The notes: a model not told the origin generated them from the sequence alone. DNA of 64,000 nt from Acinetobacter indicus CIP 110367 (GCF_000488255.1 NZ_KI530745.1:868001-932000), one strand, 5' to 3'; shown: positions 46,594-56,141, counted from the first letter of the stretch. Translations and numbers: made by a program.

Positions 46594-48162
46594 ATGATGC
46601 CATTAAAATATTACAACATGATCTGGTTGTGCTGTCTGATTCTGGCATGTACCGGTTGTAATTCGCTTGAACAGAACTATGCTGCGCAGGATGCGCCAAT
46701 TGAACCAGATTTTGAACACTGGATGCCGCGACCAGAGGCACAGGCACAACTACAACGCGGACAAACCGCCTATTTACCGCTGTATGACGGATTTATCAGT
46801 ATTGCTTCACGTTTACATTTAATTCATAACGCCAAACATCATTTAGACCTGCAATATTACATCTGGACCGATGACGAAATTGGTCATTTAGTGCTGGCCG
46901 AATTACTCAAAGCCGCCGACCGCGGGGTACAGGTCCGGTTACTGATTGATGACCAGAATGGCACCCAACTGGACGATACCTTGCTGGCACTCAGCCATCA
47001 TCCGAACTTTAAAATTCGCCTGTTTAATCCTTATAAATTCCGTCATTTTCGGGCACTGGATTATGCCTTCCGGATGCAGGCAGTGAATCACCGCATGCAC
47101 AACAAACTGATTATTGCCGATGGCGCGATTGCCGTGACCGGTGGCCGCAATATCAGCCGGGAATATTTTGATGCCAGTGATGACTTTCAGTTTACCGATG
47201 TAGATATTCTCTTTGCCGGTAATGCGGTCAAAAAAGCCAACGATAATTTCCGTGCTTTCTGGAACCATGAACTGAGTTTTAATCTGGTCCAGCTGATGGA
47301 CCAGAACAGCAATAAATACCATCGTAATAGCTTGACCTTGCTGCGGGAAAAATATGCCAGCCAGCAGCTGGATGAACAGGAGGTGCAACGCCGGATCAGT
47401 TTTGCCGAGCAACAGGTGGCGCAGTATTTAAAACAGCGTTCCTATCATTGGGCCAAAGCGCATTTTGTGGCCGACCCGCCAGAAAAAATCCAGGGCAAAG
47501 CCAAAGATGAAGAGATGATTTACCATCAGATAATCCAAATTATGGGCACGCCCGATCAGCATCTGGAACTAGTATCTGCCTATTTTATTCCGACTCAACG
47601 CGGTACGGATTATATGAGCCGTCTGGCAGAAAACGGCATTGATATCCGGGTTTTGACCAACTCGTATATGGCCAATGATGTACCGATTGTACATGCCTTC
47701 TATCAGCAATACCGGCCGCAGCTATTGGCCAGTGGCATTCGACTGTATGAGTTCAAGCGTTATATTCAGCGCGAAGAACGTACCTGGTATGAAATTATTA
47801 CCGGTAACGTGATTCCAGCCAAAGGCCGCAGTGCTTCCAGCCTGCATGCCAAATTCTTTGATATTGATGGCAAGGTATTTATTGGCTCTTTTAATTTTGA
47901 TCCGCGCTCAGCTTTTTTAAATACCGAAGTCGGGCTGGTGCTGGAATCTGATGAACTCCAGGATGAAATTTCAGATTCATTGAATCAGTACCTGCCGCAA
48001 ATTGCCTATGAACTAAGGTTAGATGAGAAAGGACAGATTATCTGGCTGGATTATCAAAAAGATGGTTCAGTGATTCAGCACAAGGTTGATCCGGAAACCA
48101 CCAGTTTCCAGCGTTTTGTGATGAATTTAATGACCCATGTCCCAATCGAGTGGATGATGTAA
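46594..48162 (+). CDS. Phospholipase D-family lipoprotein (cardiolipin synthase-like)
   Basis: A 522-residue protein with two HKD motifs: M-H-N-K-L-I-I-A-D-G near 168 and L-H-A-K-F-F-D-I-D-G near 417. The N-terminus is a signal with nearby cysteines (L-I-L-A-C-T-G-C), suggesting a lipoprotein. Similar proteins are annotated as cardiolipin synthase-like or PLD-type. It likely acts on phospholipids at the cell envelope. Two small hairpins lie downstream. Confidence 0.85.
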   Translation: MMPLKYYNMIWLCCLILACTGCNSLEQNYAAQDAPIEPDFEHWMPRPEAQAQLQRGQTAYLPLYDGFISIASRLHLIHNAKHHLDLQYYIWTDDEIGHLVLAELLKAADRGVQVRLLIDDQNGTQLDDTLLALSHHPNFKIRLFNPYKFRHFRALDYAFRMQAVNHRMHNKLIIADGAIAVTGGRNISREYFDASDDFQFTDVDILFAGNAVKKANDNFRAFWNHELSFNLVQLMDQNSNKYHRNSLTLLREKYASQQLDEQEVQRRISFAEQQVAQYLKQRSYHWAKAHFVADPPEKIQGKAKDEEMIYHQIIQIMGTPDQHLELVSAYFIPTQRGTDYMSRLAENGIDIRVLTNSYMANDVPIVHAFYQQYRPQLLASGIRLYEFKRYIQREERTWYEIITGNVIPAKGRSASSLHAKFFDIDGKVFIGSFNFDPRSAFLNTEVGLVLESDELQDEISDSLNQYLPQIAYELRLDEKGQIIWLDYQKDGSVIQHKVDPETTSFQRFVMNLMTHVPIEWMM

Positions 48163-48222
48163 TGACATCCACATTACAGTAAATATACATTAACCAAGAT
48201 AATTGAATACGAGTTGCTCTAT

Positions 48223-48285
48223 GGGTTTGCAGCAAACCCGATACCCGGAGAGATTCTGTGATCTCTCACTTCGTATTTATCGCCA
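48223..48285 (+). other. Two small hairpins between the PLD gene and next gene
   Basis: GGGTTTG-CAG-CAAACCC at 48223-48239 and, shortly after, AGAGAT-TCTGTG-ATCTCT at about 48249-48266. Neither is followed by a T-run. They may end or process the PLD transcript. Confidence 0.35.
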
Positions 48286-48358
48286 GAAGGTTTTACTCTC
48301 CTGCTACATTACTTTAAAATTCACGCTTTATTTTTCTTCTTTCTTTAGATCTCTCCCC

Positions 48359-48796
48359 ATGCAATTTTTTGATTTAAGCCGTCAATTTAAATTAAGTGAT
48401 ATTCTCAGCCCGACTAAAACCCTGAATGAATTGGGCCAGCAAGAGTGGTTTCTGGCCAAAGTGCGGGTCGAACATGATTGCCTGTCCGACTCGGAGCAGC
48501 TTGAAGGTCAGGTAGTGTTGCAATCGAATGAGAATATTCAGCTGGAACTGGAATGGCTGATTCAGGACACCGGTTTTGAATTGCAGGTGTTGTTTAAGGG
48601 TGTAGAAACTGCGGCTGAACAGGAAACCTTGGTGATGGTCAAAGGTGCACAACTGGTGGATGATGCACAGCAACCGCTCTCAATCCAAGCCCTCAGCTTA
48701 TGGATTGATGGCACTTTATTACCGATGTTGCCGCAAATCCGCAAGGAAATTAAAGCTCGCCTGAATTTATGGGATTATGTGGAATACGGAGCTTAA
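48359..48796 (+). CDS. Conserved hypothetical protein
   Basis: A 145-residue soluble protein starting M-Q-F-F-D-L-S-R-Q-F at 48359. A longer in-frame start at 48203 would add residues with unusual composition and is rejected. I do not recognise the family. It is acidic, with many Glu/Gln and predicted beta strands (V-V-L-Q-S-N-E, E-L-Q-V-L-F-K-G) and a C-terminal helix R-K-E-I-K-A-R-L-N-L-W-D-Y. No ribosome site is obvious. The gene ends in a hairpin region rich in AAAA and TTTT near 48830. Confidence 0.6.
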   Translation: MQFFDLSRQFKLSDILSPTKTLNELGQQEWFLAKVRVEHDCLSDSEQLEGQVVLQSNENIQLELEWLIQDTGFELQVLFKGVETAAEQETLVMVKGAQLVDDAQQPLSIQALSLWIDGTLLPMLPQIRKEIKARLNLWDYVEYGA

Positions 48797-48828
48797 GTCC
48801 TTTTATTCTGCTTTTACTGCTGAAACAT

Positions 48829-48857
48829 GAAAAAAGAGCGAAGTTTTTCGCTCTTTT
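48829..48857 (+). terminator. Terminator after the hypothetical gene
   Basis: AAAAAAGAGCGAA followed by a short loop and TTCGCTCTTTT, an AT-rich stem with a T-run, about 30 bases after the stop. Confidence 0.75.
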
Positions 48858-48980
48858 CTGAGCTGTGCTCGTCAGATTTCCTCTCGTTCTATTTTTAAAT
48901 CCAATTTATGATGAATATGCAGTTGCGCTTTCACGCATAACAATAGTTCTGGTCTTTATTATGCTGGTTTTAACTATAAA

Positions 48981-49502
48981 ATGAGTATAAAAATGAACAA
49001 GAATATGGATGCTCAAACCTGGGGGCAAATACGACAAGTGGTTGCGCAGGCGCAGCGCGCCAGTATGCACTGCTCCATCGCCAGTGTGAGTCCAGAAGGT
49101 ATCCCGAATATCACCCCGATTGGAACCTTATTTTTAAACGACAGCTCTCCTACCGATTTCTTTTTTGATACCTACTCTGCCACGCTGCAACAGCATCTCA
49201 AACATAATGCGCAGGCCTGTATTCAGGCCGTAAACAGTAGCCGCGGGTTCTGGCTAAAATCAATGATGTCAGGTCAATTTTGCACTTATCCGGGTGTGCG
49301 TTTATATGCCAAGATTGGTGAGTTACGCCCGGCCACTGCCGAGGAAATGCATCAGGTGCGCCGTAGAATTGCGCCGTTAAAATGGACACGCGGCAGCAAG
49401 CTGATCTGGTCGGATTTCACCCAGGTTCGGGAGGTGCATATTCATGCGTTTAGATGGGTAGAATATCCATCAATGATGCCAAAGACATCCTCTCTTTTTT
49501 AA
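48981..49502 (+). CDS. Pyridoxamine 5'-phosphate oxidase-like flavin-binding protein
   Basis: A 173-residue split-barrel protein. The N-terminal S-I-A-S-V-S-P-E-G-I-P-N-I-T-P-I-G pattern and following beta strands match the PNPOx-like family that binds FMN. The true enzyme activity is unknown. Alternative in-frame ATG codons a few residues downstream cannot be excluded, as no ribosome site is clear. Its 3' end overlaps the convergent UDG-like gene by four bases. Confidence 0.72.
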   Translation: MSIKMNKNMDAQTWGQIRQVVAQAQRASMHCSIASVSPEGIPNITPIGTLFLNDSSPTDFFFDTYSATLQQHLKHNAQACIQAVNSSRGFWLKSMMSGQFCTYPGVRLYAKIGELRPATAEEMHQVRRRIAPLKWTRGSKLIWSDFTQVREVHIHAFRWVEYPSMMPKTSSLF

Positions 49503-50092
49503 AGCAGGCCGACATCCTTAAACAGACCGCAATAAAGTTCAGCCTTTTTCTCCACCGCTAAGGGATAGGCGCGAGATGAAGATGGCATACGGTATAAATG
49601 CAGCTCTCGACCAGCAAAGATCGCCTGTGAAGATTGGCCAATTACCGGTTTCGGCGTGCCTTCCGGCATTGATTCCATCAAGGTATCAGTGGCTTTATCA
49701 CCCGTGGTCATAATGTACTGGCACAGCGGCATTTGCTGGAGCAGCCGATTTAAATCGGTCGGGGTGTGAATATGCAGAAATTTATCTGAAGCATTGCCCT
49801 TTAAACGGCTAATCCGGTAGGCGGTATCAAACAGTGCAATACCGGTATCTTTTAAAAAGTTTTGAATCAGTTCAAGCTGAAAGTTTTTATTCGGCAGGTC
49901 TAAAAAATAGTTTTTATCCTGAAAAAAGCAGATACCAAAAATCCGCCACATATCATTCTGATAATTCGGATAATAAAATTCCATTTTCCAGCGATTTTTG
50001 GGCGGTGGAAAACTGCCCATCATCAGCAGTTTGGCATTGGAGGGTAAAAAAGGCTCAAAGGGATGGGTTTCAATTTCAAGATCATCAATCAT
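49499..50092 (-). CDS. Uracil-DNA glycosylase superfamily protein
   Basis: A 197-residue protein with a family-4/mismatch-type UDG-like fold: L-L-M-M-G-S-F-P-P near residue 22 resembles the catalytic G-x-x-P-G loop region, then N-D-M-W-R-I-F. It may excise a damaged base, or only share the fold; proteins of this kind are often annotated as DNA-deoxyinosine glycosylase. It lies 12 bases downstream of the SGNH hydrolase gene and converges with the PNPOx-like gene. Confidence 0.7.
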   Translation of the reverse strand: MIDDLEIETHPFEPFLPSNAKLLMMGSFPPPKNRWKMEFYYPNYQNDMWRIFGICFFQDKNYFLDLPNKNFQLELIQNFLKDTGIALFDTAYRISRLKGNASDKFLHIHTPTDLNRLLQQMPLCQYIMTTGDKATDTLMESMPEGTPKPVIGQSSQAIFAGRELHLYRMPSSSRAYPLAVEKKAELYCGLFKDVGLL

Positions 50093-50104
50093 AAGGCAGC
50101 AAAC

Positions 50105-50848
50105 TCAATTCACTTTATTCATCTTAAGCCGTTGTTTAATTTTGAGTGTTACTTCTTTGCCCCATATTTGATAAATTTCTTTACTCGGATGAAAGCCATC
50201 TTCGGCCATTTCCAGTTTCATCTGCTGATATTGTGCAATGTCATATTCAATCCAGTCCATGTTTGGCTGCTTTTGAATAAATTTATGCAGTTCACGGTTC
50301 ATCTGCTTGGCATATTGGCCAAACAGCCACGCCAGCGGATTCGGTAAAGCCGGGAAAAGTTGCATCGGTGGTACACCTGCTGCAAGGATGAGCTGTGGCT
50401 GGAATTTAGCTGCAATCAGCTGATACAACTGCGCCTGCTTTTGAATCCAGATATCGGCTGGTATCAATTTGGTGACATCATTCACCCCGACCGAGGTGAC
50501 CACTACATCAAACTTTTCAGTGTCCAGCTGCTGAACGCTTTGAATGACCTGCCCCGTGGTATTGCCTGTTTTGGCATGCAGTTTCCAGCTGACCTGAAAT
50601 TCGGAAGTGAGTCCGGCCAGAATCGCGCCGAGCAAGGCATCTTCCTGATGGCTAACGCCAACGCCGGCAGCGGCTGAATCACCCAGAATCAAAATGGATA
50701 AGGCCTGTCCCTGACCGCTCGTGCCTTCACGTTCGCCTTCTGGCTCTGCCAGTCTTAAGGTATTTTTCTTGACCCGGCGGCCTTGAATAATCAGGGCGGG
50801 AATTAAACCCAAGGTTGCAAGCTTCAGAAACATCGCGTTGTCGATCAT
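50105..50848 (-). CDS. SGNH/GDSL-family hydrolase
   Basis: A lipase/esterase-type hydrolase of about 247 residues. The catalytic-serine block is I-L-G-D-S-A-A-A-G-V-G, the glycine/asparagine blocks V-G-V-N-D-V and a C-terminal D-x-x-H (D-G-F-H-P) complete the SGNH set. A short hydrophobic N-terminal stretch could anchor it to the membrane. The start is uncertain: ATG at 50848 is used, a codon at 50878 would add ten residues. Substrate unknown. Confidence 0.78.
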   Translation of the reverse strand: MIDNAMFLKLATLGLIPALIIQGRRVKKNTLRLAEPEGEREGTSGQGQALSILILGDSAAAGVGVSHQEDALLGAILAGLTSEFQVSWKLHAKTGNTTGQVIQSVQQLDTEKFDVVVTSVGVNDVTKLIPADIWIQKQAQLYQLIAAKFQPQLILAAGVPPMQLFPALPNPLAWLFGQYAKQMNRELHKFIQKQPNMDWIEYDIAQYQQMKLEMAEDGFHPSKEIYQIWGKEVTLKIKQRLKMNKVN

Positions 50849-51000
50849 CTTCAAAAAAATCGGGCCTATTTTAACCAAAATAAGCCCCGTATTTTTGTCT
50901 TTCTATGAAATATTTTTAAATTTTCAAATATTTAAAACAAACATTTAAAATAAAAAGTGAAAAGCGCCAAATGGAACTTTTCACTTGATATTAATATGAA

Positions 51001-51744
51001 TTAACCGAGCTTATTGACCAGTTTTAAAGGTAAGACTTTCATGGCCAAGCCCAGTGGCAACCATGGCCATTTTGGCACATAAGCTTTTACCGGTGCTTTT
51101 TCAATTTCTGCGGCCAGTAAGCGTGAACCAGTTTGCTCATCCACTTCAAATGGTAATTTTTTCGCGCCTTCGTTAATTTCGGTACGGATATACCCCGGGA
51201 AAATGGTGGTAACTTTAATTGGCGTATCAATCAGTTCGGCGCGAATGCCTTCAGCCAGATGCGCAACGCCGGCTTTACTGGCGCCATACGCAGTCAGATG
51301 TTTTGGCATACCACGCATTGCGCTCATGGAAGAAATCATCACCAGATGGCCAGAGTTTTGGGCACGGAAAATTTCTACCGCAGCTTCACATTGCGCCAGC
51401 GCTGAAATAAAGTTGGTTTCAACCGTGGCGCGGTTAATCGCAAAATTGCCTTTGCCGATCCGGCGGCCTTCACCAACCCCGGCATTGACAATAATCCGGT
51501 CAATCGTGCCCAGTTCTTCCTTAAAAGCACGAAACACCTCAAATACCTGATCATAATTGGTCACATCTAAGGTTTTTGCGGCCACGCTCACGCCGTACTT
51601 GCTTTCCAGTTCCTGTTTTAAGCTTTCCAGACGTTCCATACGACGCGCACAAATGGCCAGGTTATAGCCTTTTTGCGCAAATTCGCGGGCCATACCGGCA
51701 CCAATGCCGGAACTTGCGCCGGTAATTAAAATTGTTTTGGTCAT
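51001..51744 (-). CDS. Short-chain dehydrogenase/reductase
   Basis: A 247-residue SDR with the NAD(P) motif T-G-A-S-S-G-I-G near residue 8, catalytic serine in I-S-S-M-S and Y-G-A-S-K near 153. It oxidises or reduces a hydroxyl/keto group. It is the last gene of the run acyl-CoA dehydrogenase, APH-like kinase, histidine phosphatase, SDR, with 15 bases to the phosphatase gene. In the 4-hydroxy-acid model it could handle a hydroxy or keto acyl intermediate. Confidence 0.85.
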   Translation of the reverse strand: MTKTILITGASSGIGAGMAREFAQKGYNLAICARRMERLESLKQELESKYGVSVAAKTLDVTNYDQVFEVFRAFKEELGTIDRIIVNAGVGEGRRIGKGNFAINRATVETNFISALAQCEAAVEIFRAQNSGHLVMISSMSAMRGMPKHLTAYGASKAGVAHLAEGIRAELIDTPIKVTTIFPGYIRTEINEGAKKLPFEVDEQTGSRLLAAEIEKAPVKAYVPKWPWLPLGLAMKVLPLKLVNKLG

Positions 51745-51759
51745 CTGTCTATTCCTTGA

Positions 51760-52458
51760 TTAAATCCAAGTTAATAATTCTGGATGTTGTGCTTTTATAA
51801 AATGATGTTCATTCAGACTTAACAGTTGTGGCTCATTACCAACCAGACGCAAAGTGGTCATGCTGGTATTGGCGATGGCCCAGTTCAGTGCAAAAGTCCG
51901 GTTAGGATTCAGTTCCAGAATTTTTCCAGCAACAACCGAAATGACGCCGCCCGAAGTAAACACAATCGCGTAACGCGGTTTGGTTTGGGCCAGTTCATCA
52001 CACAGGTTTTGCAAGGCGGTTTCGACCCGGGCCTTGAAATGCGGCCAGGATTCTTCATATTCATGGTGATATTCACCGCCAGTCCAGCGTTCAATGGCAC
52101 CTTCAAAAATTTTTGCCAGATACGCCCGCGGATTAAGCTCTTTGGCTACATCGGCCTTTAATAAATGCGGTTCATTAAAGCGCGGTTCGTATTGGGCAAA
52201 CACCTGCTGATGATTAAACTCGTTCCAGTCCGGATTGGTGACCAGATGAGCTTCAGGGAAACATTCGGCCAGAGCGATCTGTGCAGTCTGCTGATGGCGC
52301 TGCATGGAGCCGGCCACCACATAGGGCTCTTCTTTTAAGATGTTATCAAAATACTGACCCAACAGTTTGGCCTGCAATTCCCCATTCGGCGAAAGCTGGT
52401 CATAGCTTTCTGCACCAAACGAAGCCTGACCATGACGGATTAAATAAATAGTCGTCAT
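51760..52458 (-). CDS. Histidine phosphatase (phosphoglycerate mutase-like)
   Basis: A 232-residue protein starting M-T-T-I-Y-L-I-R-H-G-Q-A-S: R-H-G is the phosphohistidine motif of the family. The second catalytic histidine likely lies in V-F-T-S-G-G. It hydrolyses a phosphate ester; the true substrate is unknown. It overlaps the APH-like kinase gene by four bases (ATGA), so the two are coupled. A kinase with a phosphatase in one operon is an unusual pair. Confidence 0.82.
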   Translation of the reverse strand: MTTIYLIRHGQASFGAESYDQLSPNGELQAKLLGQYFDNILKEEPYVVAGSMQRHQQTAQIALAECFPEAHLVTNPDWNEFNHQQVFAQYEPRFNEPHLLKADVAKELNPRAYLAKIFEGAIERWTGGEYHHEYEESWPHFKARVETALQNLCDELAQTKPRYAIVFTSGGVISVVAGKILELNPNRTFALNWAIANTSMTTLRLVGNEPQLLSLNEHHFIKAQHPELLTWI

Positions 52459-53576
52459 TTCGGCAGCAGCTCCTTAAATTTGGCCATATATTTTTGTGCC
52501 AGCTCATTGACTTCAATTTTTTGCAGCCCAATCAGTTTTAAGGCGCGGATATGCAAGGCATGAATCACAATCCAGAAATCTTTAAAGGCCGGATTATTGG
52601 TCTGTTTATGATAATAACGGTAGTAAATCTGCTGGGCGATCACTGCCAGACGGAAAATCCCGAACACTTCATAGAAGGTCCAGTTTTCCGGTTGCAGGCC
52701 GGTTTTTTCCAGATAGTAATCGACCACCTGTTTACGGGTGAACATGCCTTTTAAATGGGTCGGCTGACGGCGGGTGGCTTTAAAAATCTGGTTATCGGTT
52801 TCTTCTACCCAGTAGGCCAAAGCGGAACCAAGATCCATCAGCGGATCGCCCAGAGTTGCCATTTCCCAGTCCAGCACGCCAATCACTTCGGTTGGATGCT
52901 GCGGATTTAAAATCACATTATCAAAACGCCAGTCATTGTGAATAATGCAGGTGGTGGAATCTGCCGGAATATTCTCGTGCAGCCATTTACGTACATATTT
53001 AAATGACGGCACATTCAGGGTTTTGGCTTTTTCATAACGGCTGTCCCAGCCTTCCACCTGACGACGGCAATAGCCCTCACCTTTACCGAGTTTTTCCAGT
53101 TCAGTGCCCTGATACGGCACCTGATGCAGCTCGATTAATTTATCAATCACATTAATGCACAGTTCCTGAACCTGGTTTTCATCAAAGTTCAGTTCTGGCG
53201 GCAGTTTGGCCCGCGGGATAATGCCTTCCACGCGCTGCATGATATAAAAATCACAGCCAATCACCGATTCATCCTGACACAGCGCCACCATCTGTGGTAA
53301 CACCGGATAAAACGGCGCCAGATTTTTTTGTACATGATATTCACGCGCCATGTCATGCGCAGATTTGGCTTTGGTGCCTTTGGGTGGGCGACGTAAAATT
53401 AAATCGGCATTACGATAGTTCAGACGATAGGTCCAGTTAGAGGCACCACCTGAATATTGGGTCACTTCCACGGGTTCCTGAACATCAACCCCTTGTGCCT
53501 TTAACCATTGGCTTACTGCCTGAATATCCAGTTCCTCGCCTTCACGAACCTGACCGCCAACATCAATCACTGACAT
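52455..53576 (-). CDS. APH-fold phosphotransferase (acyl-CoA dehydrogenase-associated)
   Basis: A 373-residue kinase of the aminoglycoside phosphotransferase fold. The Brenner-type catalytic loop is I-H-N-D-W-R-F-D-N and the metal-binding segment V-L-D-W-E-M-A-T-L-G-D-P. This branch resembles the N-terminal domain of ACAD10/11 and levulinate-pathway LvaA kinases, not drug-resistance enzymes. Located between the acyl-CoA dehydrogenase and histidine phosphatase genes. By family analogy it would phosphorylate a hydroxyacyl-CoA; this is inference. Confidence 0.83.
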   Translation of the reverse strand: MSVIDVGGQVREGEELDIQAVSQWLKAQGVDVQEPVEVTQYSGGASNWTYRLNYRNADLILRRPPKGTKAKSAHDMAREYHVQKNLAPFYPVLPQMVALCQDESVIGCDFYIMQRVEGIIPRAKLPPELNFDENQVQELCINVIDKLIELHQVPYQGTELEKLGKGEGYCRRQVEGWDSRYEKAKTLNVPSFKYVRKWLHENIPADSTTCIIHNDWRFDNVILNPQHPTEVIGVLDWEMATLGDPLMDLGSALAYWVEETDNQIFKATRRQPTHLKGMFTRKQVVDYYLEKTGLQPENWTFYEVFGIFRLAVIAQQIYYRYYHKQTNNPAFKDFWIVIHALHIRALKLIGLQKIEVNELAQKYMAKFKELLPK

Positions 53577-53667
53577 GTTATTTTCCTAATTTTTCACTTT
53601 TTTAGGTCTTGCCCTATTAGAGCATTTTCAGCTGTAAAGACCCACACTGTTTCTGGTGTTTTGCCAC

Positions 53668-54909
53668 TTATTTTTTACGACGGGTACTGTAACCGCGTTT
53701 GGCCAGTTCCAGTTTGGCAATCATGCCTTTATGCACTTCATCGGGACCATCGGCCAAACGTAAGGCACGTGCCTGGGCAAAGAAACCGGTCAATGGCGTA
53801 TCGCGGGACAGCCCGGCACCGCCGTGGATTTGCATGGCCATATCCACCACTTTTTCCAGCACGCTTGGCGCCACTACTTTAATGGCAGAAATTTCTGTTA
53901 AGGCGGCCATATTGCCTAAAGTATCCATTTTATAGGCAGCATAAAGTGTTAACAGGCGTGCCTGATCAATTGCCACACGCGCTTCGGCCACACGCTCCAA
54001 ATTGCCACCGAGTTTCAGGATTTCCTTGCCAAAGGCAGTCCGGTTCATGCCGCGTTCAATCATCAGTTCCAGTGATTTTTCTGCCGCACCGATACAACGC
54101 ATACAGTGATGAATCCGGCCGGGTCCTAAACGGCCCTGGGCAATTTCAAAACCTTGGCCGGCACCGCCAATAAAATTGGCCACTGGCACGCGGACATTGT
54201 CAAAGCTGACTTCACCATGGCCATGCGGCGCATCATAATCGCCAAACACCGGTAACATACGTTCAATTTTCACCCCTGCAGTATCAACCGGGACCAGCAC
54301 CATCGAATGTTGATGATGACGGTCTTTGCTTTCATCCGGGGTATGCGCCATAAAAATAATGATTTTGGCATTCGGATCACCCAGACCCGATGACCACCAT
54401 TTACGTCCGTTCAGGACAATCTCATCACCATCTACCACCGCTGTGGCCTGCATATTGGTCGCATCAGAAGAGGCCACTGCCGGTTCGGTCATACAAAACA
54501 CCGAGCGGATTTTGCCTTCGAGCAGCGGCATCAACCATTGCTGTTTTTGCTGTTCTGAACCATAACGCCATAACACTTCCATGTTGCCGCTATCTGGCGC
54601 GTTACAGTTAAATACGGTCGGGGCAATCAGGCTACGGCCAGACAATTCGGCAATATGTGCATATTCCTGCACTGACAGGCCCTGGCCCAAATTAGGACAA
54701 GGCAAAAACATATTCCACAGTCCCGCGGCTTTGGCTTTGGCTTTTAAACTTTCTAATTGTGCCGGCCACTGCCATTGCGTCCAGTCACCACCCTGATTCA
54801 GTTCATGCACCTGCTGCCAAAAGTCGGCCTCACTTGGTTCAATTTCTGTTTGAATAAACTGTTGGGTTCTTTCGAGATAATCCTGTGCGCGTGCTGACAA
54901 TTCAAACAT
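53668..54909 (-). CDS. Acyl-CoA dehydrogenase (ACAD10/11-like)
   Basis: A 413-residue FAD enzyme with full N-, middle and C-terminal ACAD domains. C-M-T-E-P-A-V-A-S-S-D-A-T-N near residue 145 is the flavin-contacting segment. The Q-I-H-G-G-A-G near 370 is typical. Its neighbour on the same strand is an APH-like kinase, as in ACAD11-type and levulinate systems, where the dehydrogenase takes a phosphorylated hydroxyacyl-CoA. First gene of the run. Divergent from a LysR gene with a 94-base gap. Confidence 0.87.
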   Translation of the reverse strand: MFELSARAQDYLERTQQFIQTEIEPSEADFWQQVHELNQGGDWTQWQWPAQLESLKAKAKAAGLWNMFLPCPNLGQGLSVQEYAHIAELSGRSLIAPTVFNCNAPDSGNMEVLWRYGSEQQKQQWLMPLLEGKIRSVFCMTEPAVASSDATNMQATAVVDGDEIVLNGRKWWSSGLGDPNAKIIIFMAHTPDESKDRHHQHSMVLVPVDTAGVKIERMLPVFGDYDAPHGHGEVSFDNVRVPVANFIGGAGQGFEIAQGRLGPGRIHHCMRCIGAAEKSLELMIERGMNRTAFGKEILKLGGNLERVAEARVAIDQARLLTLYAAYKMDTLGNMAALTEISAIKVVAPSVLEKVVDMAMQIHGGAGLSRDTPLTGFFAQARALRLADGPDEVHKGMIAKLELAKRGYSTRRKK

Positions 54910-55003
54910 GACTGTAGCTTCCTCAATCTGTTGTTATATTGGCTTTACAACACCTTAACCTAAAAATTATTATGCATGAAATGATTTTATTGAATTAAAT
55001 ACT

Positions 55004-55921
55004 ATGCACAATATTCATAATAATAGCCCGATGGATCTGGGTGCTTTTCATCGTATTGATATTAATTTATACCCGCTGTTTATTGCGATTTTTGAACAAA
55101 AAAATATTTCCAAAGCGGCGCAGCTCTTATGTATCAGCCAGTCGGCCACCAGTCATGCCTTACAACGGCTTAGGTTACAGTTACAGGATGATCTGTTTAT
55201 TCGCACCGGCCATCAGATGTTACCAACGCCGTTTGCCGAGCAGATTTATCCGACCATTAAAACTGCACTGCTGTCTATTCAGCATATTGCCCGGCAAAAA
55301 CAGCAGTTTGAACCGGCGATGGTACATACCCTGAAAATTGCCATACATGATGAAATTGAACCGATTATTTTTCCCAAACTGGTGCAGCATTTTCAGCAGC
55401 TGAATCTGGAGATTCAGTTTTTAAGCAGCAAGCTGGACCGTAAAACCATGATTAATGATCTGGCGACCCAGCAAATTGATTTTGTGATTGATCTGGAACA
55501 CAACCTGGGCGATAAAATCCAGTTTCAGGCGCTGGTACAAGACCGTTTCGTGGTTTGTAGCCAGCGTTCATCCATAGATAAAGAATTATATTTGTCTGCG
55601 CCGCATATTGGTGTTTCTTCACGCCGTAGTGGCTTGCTGCTGGAAGATATTTATTTAAAGCGCAATCAGCTGTCGCGAACCCTGTTATTACGCTGTCAGC
55701 ATTATTCCACTGCCCTGCAAATTCTGGCGCAGCATGACACCGCGATACTGACTATTCCGGAAAGTATTTTGCGACATTTACATATTGACCCGAAGCTGCA
55801 TATTTTTGAATCGCCTGTTGACCTGCCGCAAATTGATTTGGGGATGTTCTGGTATAAGGAGATGCAGGAGAATGCACGTCATGCATTTTTAAGAGCGGAG
55901 ATTTCTAAAATTTTTGCTTAG
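55004..55921 (+). CDS. LysR-family regulator of the acyl-CoA dehydrogenase operon
   Basis: A 305-residue LysR protein, helix-turn-helix at about 25-80 (N-I-S-K-A-A-Q-L-L, S-Q-S-A-T-S-H-A-L-Q-R-L-R) and a substrate-binding domain. An in-frame ATG at 55031 is an alternative start. It is divergent from the acyl-CoA dehydrogenase run with 94 bases between, so it likely controls that operon. Of the NodD/NahR-like branch by its short N-terminus; inducer unknown. Confidence 0.87.
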   Translation: MHNIHNNSPMDLGAFHRIDINLYPLFIAIFEQKNISKAAQLLCISQSATSHALQRLRLQLQDDLFIRTGHQMLPTPFAEQIYPTIKTALLSIQHIARQKQQFEPAMVHTLKIAIHDEIEPIIFPKLVQHFQQLNLEIQFLSSKLDRKTMINDLATQQIDFVIDLEHNLGDKIQFQALVQDRFVVCSQRSSIDKELYLSAPHIGVSSRRSGLLLEDIYLKRNQLSRTLLLRCQHYSTALQILAQHDTAILTIPESILRHLHIDPKLHIFESPVDLPQIDLGMFWYKEMQENARHAFLRAEISKIFA

Positions 55922-56141
55922 GCTATTTAGATCACTCAAATACAAGGCACTTTATCTTCATTAAATTTAAAACATCGCTCAAGCCCTTGCCAGATCAGGC
56001 GTTGCAGCGTAGCTGATTTGTTAAAAACTAGCTAATTGGCGATTTAATCGACCGGCGAATTGCGCCATTTCTTTTACACTAGCACTTTTATTTTTCACGG
56101 TTTACAGCTGGCTGGTCTGTTCAGCTGAATTGAAAGCGTCT

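Noticed and set aside
52455..53576. Aminoglycoside resistance gene
   Set aside because: Although it has the phosphotransferase fold, the context and sequence branch match acyl-CoA dehydrogenase-associated kinases.
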